A stretch of DNA of 64,000 nt, taken from NCBI RefSeq assembly GCF_933775445.1, contig NC_065875.1, positions 1,612,001 through 1,676,000 of the forward strand. Reading direction: 5' to 3'. Of this stretch, positions 59,372-64,000 are shown in pieces; position 1 is the first letter of the stretch; every line of letters begins with the position of its first letter. The notes beneath the pieces are model-generated. The model saw nothing but the letters and a program-made list of their open reading frames with translations, was not told where the DNA came from and did no database searches. The position numbers were made by a program, and so were the translations under genes. The stretch comes from Argentina anserina. Its lineage: Eukaryota > Streptophyta > Magnoliopsida > Rosales > Rosaceae.

Positions 59372-62300
59372 ATGAGTATCTTCAGTTGGAATGTGCGCGG
59401 GCTTGGGAACCCAACGACATTCCATGATCTCAGGAAATTGGTAAAAGCACAAGATCCCGACATCATCTTTCTTATGGAAACTAAAAAGAAAGCTGCTTCG
59501 ATGAAAAAAAATGTGTGGCTCCGTTGGTTATCCAAATTGCCACGTGATTGGTCGTCGAGGCATTCAAGGTGGAGGGCTTGCCCTCTGTTGGAAAATCATT
59601 TGAATCTTAGAATCATTGAGGCTAATTTTGGTTTCATTGATGCAACACTTCCTCTTCATGGTCACTACATCTGTATCACTGCTTTTTATGGCAATCCTTC
59701 AATCTCAAATCGGCACCACTCCTGGGAGGCGCTTCCCCGTTTGAGCCACTCTTTCCGCAACCTTCCTTGGTTTATTTTTGGGGACTACAATGAAATCTTA
59801 CGAGACAATGAAAAACAGGGAGGGTGACTCCATCCTCTTGCTCAGATGAATATGTTTGTGGATGTTGTTAATGATTGTGCTATCTCTGATCTTCCATTTG
59901 ATGGGCCTCCTTTTACCTGGAGTTCTAGTACTGTTGCAGAACGGTTAGATATAGGTTTCTTTAATATTGTTGCTACTACTTTGTTCCCTAAGGCCATTAC
60001 TTTTCATCATGACTTTGGAACTAGTGACCATCTGCCACTTTTTTTTGATCTTCTTGGCCGTGGTCTGCGCCCAACTCATTCTGGCCCGCGGAGAGTTTTG
60101 TTTGAAAATTTTTGGGTAAATGAACAAGATTGCCGAGACACTATTCAATAAACCTGGAATAATCATCCTACTCATTCTTTGTTTACAAAAATCTCAGATT
60201 GTGCTGATGCTCTTTGACAATGGAATAAGGATTCTATGGGACGCATTCCGCAACAACTCTCCAGGCTTCAAAACTCCCTCGGTCAATTCCCAATTAACTC
60301 TGCTTCGGAACTGGATAAATCTCGAAGAGCCAACATCAAGCGTGAGATTAGTAAACTCTCTTCCTATTAGGAAAGCTTATGGCACCAACGATCAAGAATA
60401 CAATGCCTTAGAGATGGGGATAATAACACTAAATATTTCCATGCTTTTGCAAAAAGCCGTGGTTCCCAAAACATGGTAAGAGGGTTGTCGGACTCTATGG
60501 GCAATTGGTGTGACTCTGATCTTACAATACGTGCAGCCCTGTTATCATATTTTCCTGAGCTATACACTTCTGAAGGATGCACTAATATGGATGAAGTTCT
60601 AACGTCAGTTACTCCTAAAGTCATAGAGGTTATGAATTTTGTCTTACTCAGACCTTTTGTCCGTGCGGACATTGAGGATGCTCTCAAAATTATGGAAGCT
60701 AGTATATCTCCGGGACCTGACGGTATGTCTGCTCAGTTTTTCAAGCACTATTGGGATATCATTGGGGATGAAGTGTCTTCTTTCTTACAGGCTCTTAATG
60801 AAGGAAAAGATCTTTCAGCATTCAATCGGACTTTGATTTCGTTGATCCCTAAATGTGCAGCCCCTTCTGTTGCTTCTGATTTCCGGCCTATTAGCTTATG
60901 CAATGTGGTCTACAAGCTAATCTCCAAATCCATTGCAAACAGATTGAAGCAGTTCCTCCAACACATTATCGCTCCTACACATAGTGCTTTTGTGCTAACT
61001 AGAAACATACAAGACAATATCATAGCGGCCTTTGAAACAGTTCACTCCATAAGGTTACATAAGCAAACGGCGGAACCAAAAATGGTTCTTAAACTTGATA
61101 CTAGTAAAGCATATGATCGTGTGGAATGGGATTTCCTCCGTAATATCATGCTTAAATTGGGTTTTGCTGAAAGATGGGTCAACCTTATTATGACGTGTGT
61201 TTGTTCAGGATCTTTCTCTATTCTCTGGGATGGCCGTTCAGTGGGTTGTTTTCACCCAAGCAGAGGAATTCGTCAAGGGGATCCGTTATCACCATATTTA
61301 TTCTTGTTTGTTTCTGAAGGCCTCACTAGTCTTCTCCAATCAGCTGATCATATGAGATTTCTCCAGGGTGTCCAAGTAACTCCCTGTACTCCTTCCATTT
61401 CCCACTTGCTTTTTGCCGATGATAATTTACAAAATGATGTGGCTCTCAAGACTTGTCTATCTATGTATGAGACAGCAGCGGGTCAGCGAGTTAACTATGC
61501 AAAATCGGCACTCTTATTTAGTCCCAATATACCAGCTTCTACAATGGATGTGATACGATCAAAGCTCGAGGTCTCAGTAGTTGATCTTCATGAGAAATAC
61601 CTTAGGCTTCCGACGCAGGTTGGGCGTAATAAATCTGAAATCTTTCGTGCAATTTCTCAACGCCTTGATTTCCATCTTCAAGGTTGGCAAGGGAAGTTCA
61701 ACTCCAAAGTAGGTAAACTTGTGCTCATTCAAGCTATAGCTCAAGCTATTCCTACTTATTCAATGAGTGTGTTCCAATTGCCGATTGGGGTTTGCAAGAA
61801 ATTTGAGTCCAAGATTAGTCATTTCTGGTGGAGTAAAGGAGGTGACCAACGTGGCCTTCATTGGTGTTCTTGGGACACGCTTTGCCGGAAAAAAGCTAAT
61901 GGGGGTCTGGGATTCAGGGATCTCCGATTATTTAATCAGGCACTGCTTGCAAAAATAGTGTGGAGACTTTTCTAGGGTAGTAGATCATTAGTCACTGACC
62001 TTCTCCAAGCTAAGTATTTTCCCACATCCTGTTTCCTCAATGCTTCGCTTGGAGCCAAACCATCGGCGATTTGGAGAGGTTTATCATGGGGGAAACAGAT
62101 CCTGGATAATGGCACTCGTTGGAGAATAGGGAGAGGTGACAGAGTTTCCATACTTGCGGATCGGTGGATTCCGACTCCGACTACCTTTCGGGTCACTTCC
62201 CCTATTCCTATTGACCATTCCATCAACGTCGTTATCTGATTACTGTCTCTGGGTGTTGGAATGCTCCTCTCATCCACTAGCTCTTTCTTCCTCACGAAGC

Positions 62301-63450
62301 ATATGCTATTCTTAGCCTTCCTCTCATCCAAATTTACTCTCAAGATAAACTTATGTGGCATTATTCTCCATCTGGTCTCTACACTATCAAATCAGGTTAT
62401 TGGGCTACACTTGAACAATCAGAGTCTCTCTCTCTCTCTCTCTTGCGGGGCAGAGCTCTAATTCCGGAAACAGTTCCAAGATTTGGAATTTGGTTTGGAG
62501 TCTCCTTGTTCCTCATAAAATCCGAGTTTTCTTGTGGCGTGCCATTCATGAATTTCTTCTAGTAGGGGAGGCCTTGAAGAGACGACACATTTCCTCTAAT
62601 TCCTCTTGTTGGCATTTTGGTCATCATATGGAGACAGTAGTCCATACCTTATGGGACTGCAAGTTTGCAAAAAAGTCTTGGAAACTTTCCCCTTTCTTGG
62701 GATGCTATCCTGCCAACATGGAACCTAACTTTTTGGCATTGTTCTCTCATTTGTGCTCTATTGCTACGGTAGATGATTTAGCTACCTTTGGATTTATCTC
62801 CTGGTGGCTATGGCGTAATCACAATCTACATCGTCATGAAGAGAAAGTTCTTTAGCCTGTGGACTTGGCTAGGCGTGTAGGTGAGTGGCATAATGATTTT
62901 CTGGCCACCCGGATCCCTAATTTATCCCCCATCACTCCCAAGCCCCACTCATTGTTCATTGGTCTCCACTTGATGTTGGATCCTGGAAGCTTAATTTTGA
63001 TGGGACAGTGAGTTCCAGCTCTCAAAGAAGTGGGATCGGAATTATTTTCCGAAATCATATTGGAGGGCTTGAATATGTTTTGGTTATTCCCTTTTGTGGC
63101 ACCCTTTCCCCAAAGCAGTGGAGGCTTTGGCCCTGATTTATGGTCTCCATTTTGCGCGTCATCTTCACATTTCCAACTTAGAGATTGAAGGTGATGCACT
63201 TACTTTGATCCAAAGTATTTCGACTCTTGGGGAGGATCTCAGGGCTGAAGTTCATCTAATTGATTAAATTCGCCATTTGTTGTTGTTTTTTCCTTCTTGT
63301 TCTCCAGTGTTTGTCAAGAGGGAGTGTAATTATGTCGCTCACTTGTTAGCTCGGCAGGCTCTGCACCTTTCTCTTCCCTTAGTTTGTTTTCAGTCTGCTC
63401 ATTTATGGCTTTTTCATAGTGTCCAAAAAGATATCCCTTCGGCTATCTAG
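59372..63450 (+). pseudogene. LINE ORF2 (endonuclease-RT-RNase H)
   Basis: Endonuclease: MSIFSWNVRGLGN, IIFLMETK, WFIFGDYNEIL, ERLDIGFF, GTSDHLPLFF. RT: SISPGPDGMSAQFFK, SDFRPISLCNVVYKLISK, LKLDTSKAYDRVEWDFL, RGIRQGDPLSPYLFLFVSE, HLLFADDN with the catalytic Asp pair intact. zf-RVT at 62490-62700 (IRVFLWRAIHEFLLV...HTLWDC). RNase H-like end 62990-63450 (LNFDGTVSSSSQ, EIEGDALTL, VKRECNYVAHLLAR). From 59372 to about 62239 it stays in one frame, broken only by stops at 59825, 60149, 60215, 60368, 61973 and 62237. Frameshifts begin beyond, around a TC run (62427-62446). Dead but less decayed than the 38-43 kb copy. Confidence 0.92.
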
Positions 63451-63555
63451 AGGACTGAGTCATAGTTTTTCTGGCTTAGGTCCCAAAATCGTTGTATTCA
63501 GGCTTGTCTTGAATGAAATTATTGAGTAATAAAAAAAAAGTAGATATCAGAAATG

Positions 63556-64000
63556 AAAAGGAAGATATCGAGATGCCATTATTAGTTCTCGATCTCAAAA
63601 ATTGAAATTTATATTATTTTAGAGGTACTGAAACTACTTATTCCACTCTGGGGATTTAACTATATATTGTCGGGTCCGGGAGGACCCCATTTTGGATCAA
63701 CTTATTCTGAAAAGTTACTTATTGCACATTAGCTAGCGGGTTTGGCTGCTGTGCAGCGCTGCATACCATACATACCGAATCAGATATTGGATAGAGAGTG
63801 TCTTGAAATACACGTGGGGTCTGTGGAGTGTATGGACGGTGAATTAGGGGCGATGTACGCATGCAGCGCTACACCATAGAATTTTCCATTAGCTAGCTAC
63901 GAATTAGTAAAATGCTATAGCTAAATAAGCTAATCATGTAAATATTATATCCTGGCAATAATGTCCCTATCATTAGAAACCTTCCTCATCACCAAAAAGT
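63556..64000. other. No gene recognised
   Basis: AT-rich host flank downstream of the LINE; GCAGCGCTGCA/GCAGCGCTAC phrases near 63755 and 63862 form a small inverted pair. No coding evidence. Confidence 0.5.

Larger units (their letters stand above)
56281..63537 (+). mobile_element. L1-type LINE with inverted 5' part
   Basis: The 3' part (about 58268-63537) is on plus: ORF1 tail, ORF2, short tail CTTGAATGAAATTATTGAGTAAT and poly(A). The 5' part with ORF1 start, DUF4283 and zinc knuckle (about 58260-56281) is on minus. An 18-base target duplication with two mismatches frames the whole: AAGTAGACATCAGAATTG (56263-56280) and AAGTAGATATCAGAAATG (63538-63555). This is the structure expected from twin priming during L1 insertion. 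Confidence 0.8.

Overview
The window is nuclear DNA from a flowering plant, most likely a eudicot. It is AT-rich, its genes are intron-split with GT/AG borders, and it holds a sieve-element occlusion (SEO) gene, DUF247 genes, a Pol IV/V-type RPB7 paralogue and a plant bHLH. The TE mix is typical of plants: TRIM, MITEs, Helitron, L1-type LINEs and long solo LTRs. I cannot name the species. No prokaryotic features, rRNA or convincing tRNA genes were seen.

Layout. 1-4.7 kb: a seven-exon SEO gene (+) with TATA box and a MITE in intron 1. 5.2-6.9 kb: a broken DUF247 gene (-) split by a 748-bp insertion. 6.9-16.6 kb: transposon territory, with an element carrying long inverted arms interrupted by a 2.4-kb solo LTR, an 8-bp-TSD MITE, a 230-bp tandem duplication and a second related solo LTR in the opposite orientation. 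17.3-17.8 kb: a textbook TRIM. 18.1-18.7 kb: an intronless NRPD7/NRPE7-like gene (-). 21.8-23.3 kb: a non-LTR retroposon with a solo LTR inside it. 24.3-29.7 kb: two intact DUF247 genes in tandem (-), whose upstream regions are duplicated as well. 30.1-35.7 kb: a run of small DNA transposons and a Helitron. 36-37.9 kb: fragments of a DUF247 gene and of an NRPD7/E7-like gene. 38.1-43.8 kb: a heavily mutated LINE (-). 44-46 kb: a candidate terminal-inverted element with a GTCACAC minisatellite. 47.9-48.4 kb: a TTA-flanked MITE. 49.3-50.7 kb: a three-exon bHLH gene (+). 51.2-54.3 kb: a MITE split by a 2.7-kb LTR-like insertion. 54.7-56 kb: direct repeats and a fold-back MITE. 56.3-63.5 kb: a LINE (+) whose 5' part is inverted, as expected from twin priming.

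Five genes look functional: SEO (phloem sealing), NRPD7/E7-like (siRNA-directed silencing polymerases), two DUF247 membrane-anchored proteins and the bHLH. They do not form a pathway. Around three quarters of the window is repeat-derived or unassigned. I found no clearly new biological system. The most instructive observations are the 5'-inverted LINE, the nested insertions that can be read through exact target duplications, and the dispersed broken copies of DUF247 and RPB7-like genes.
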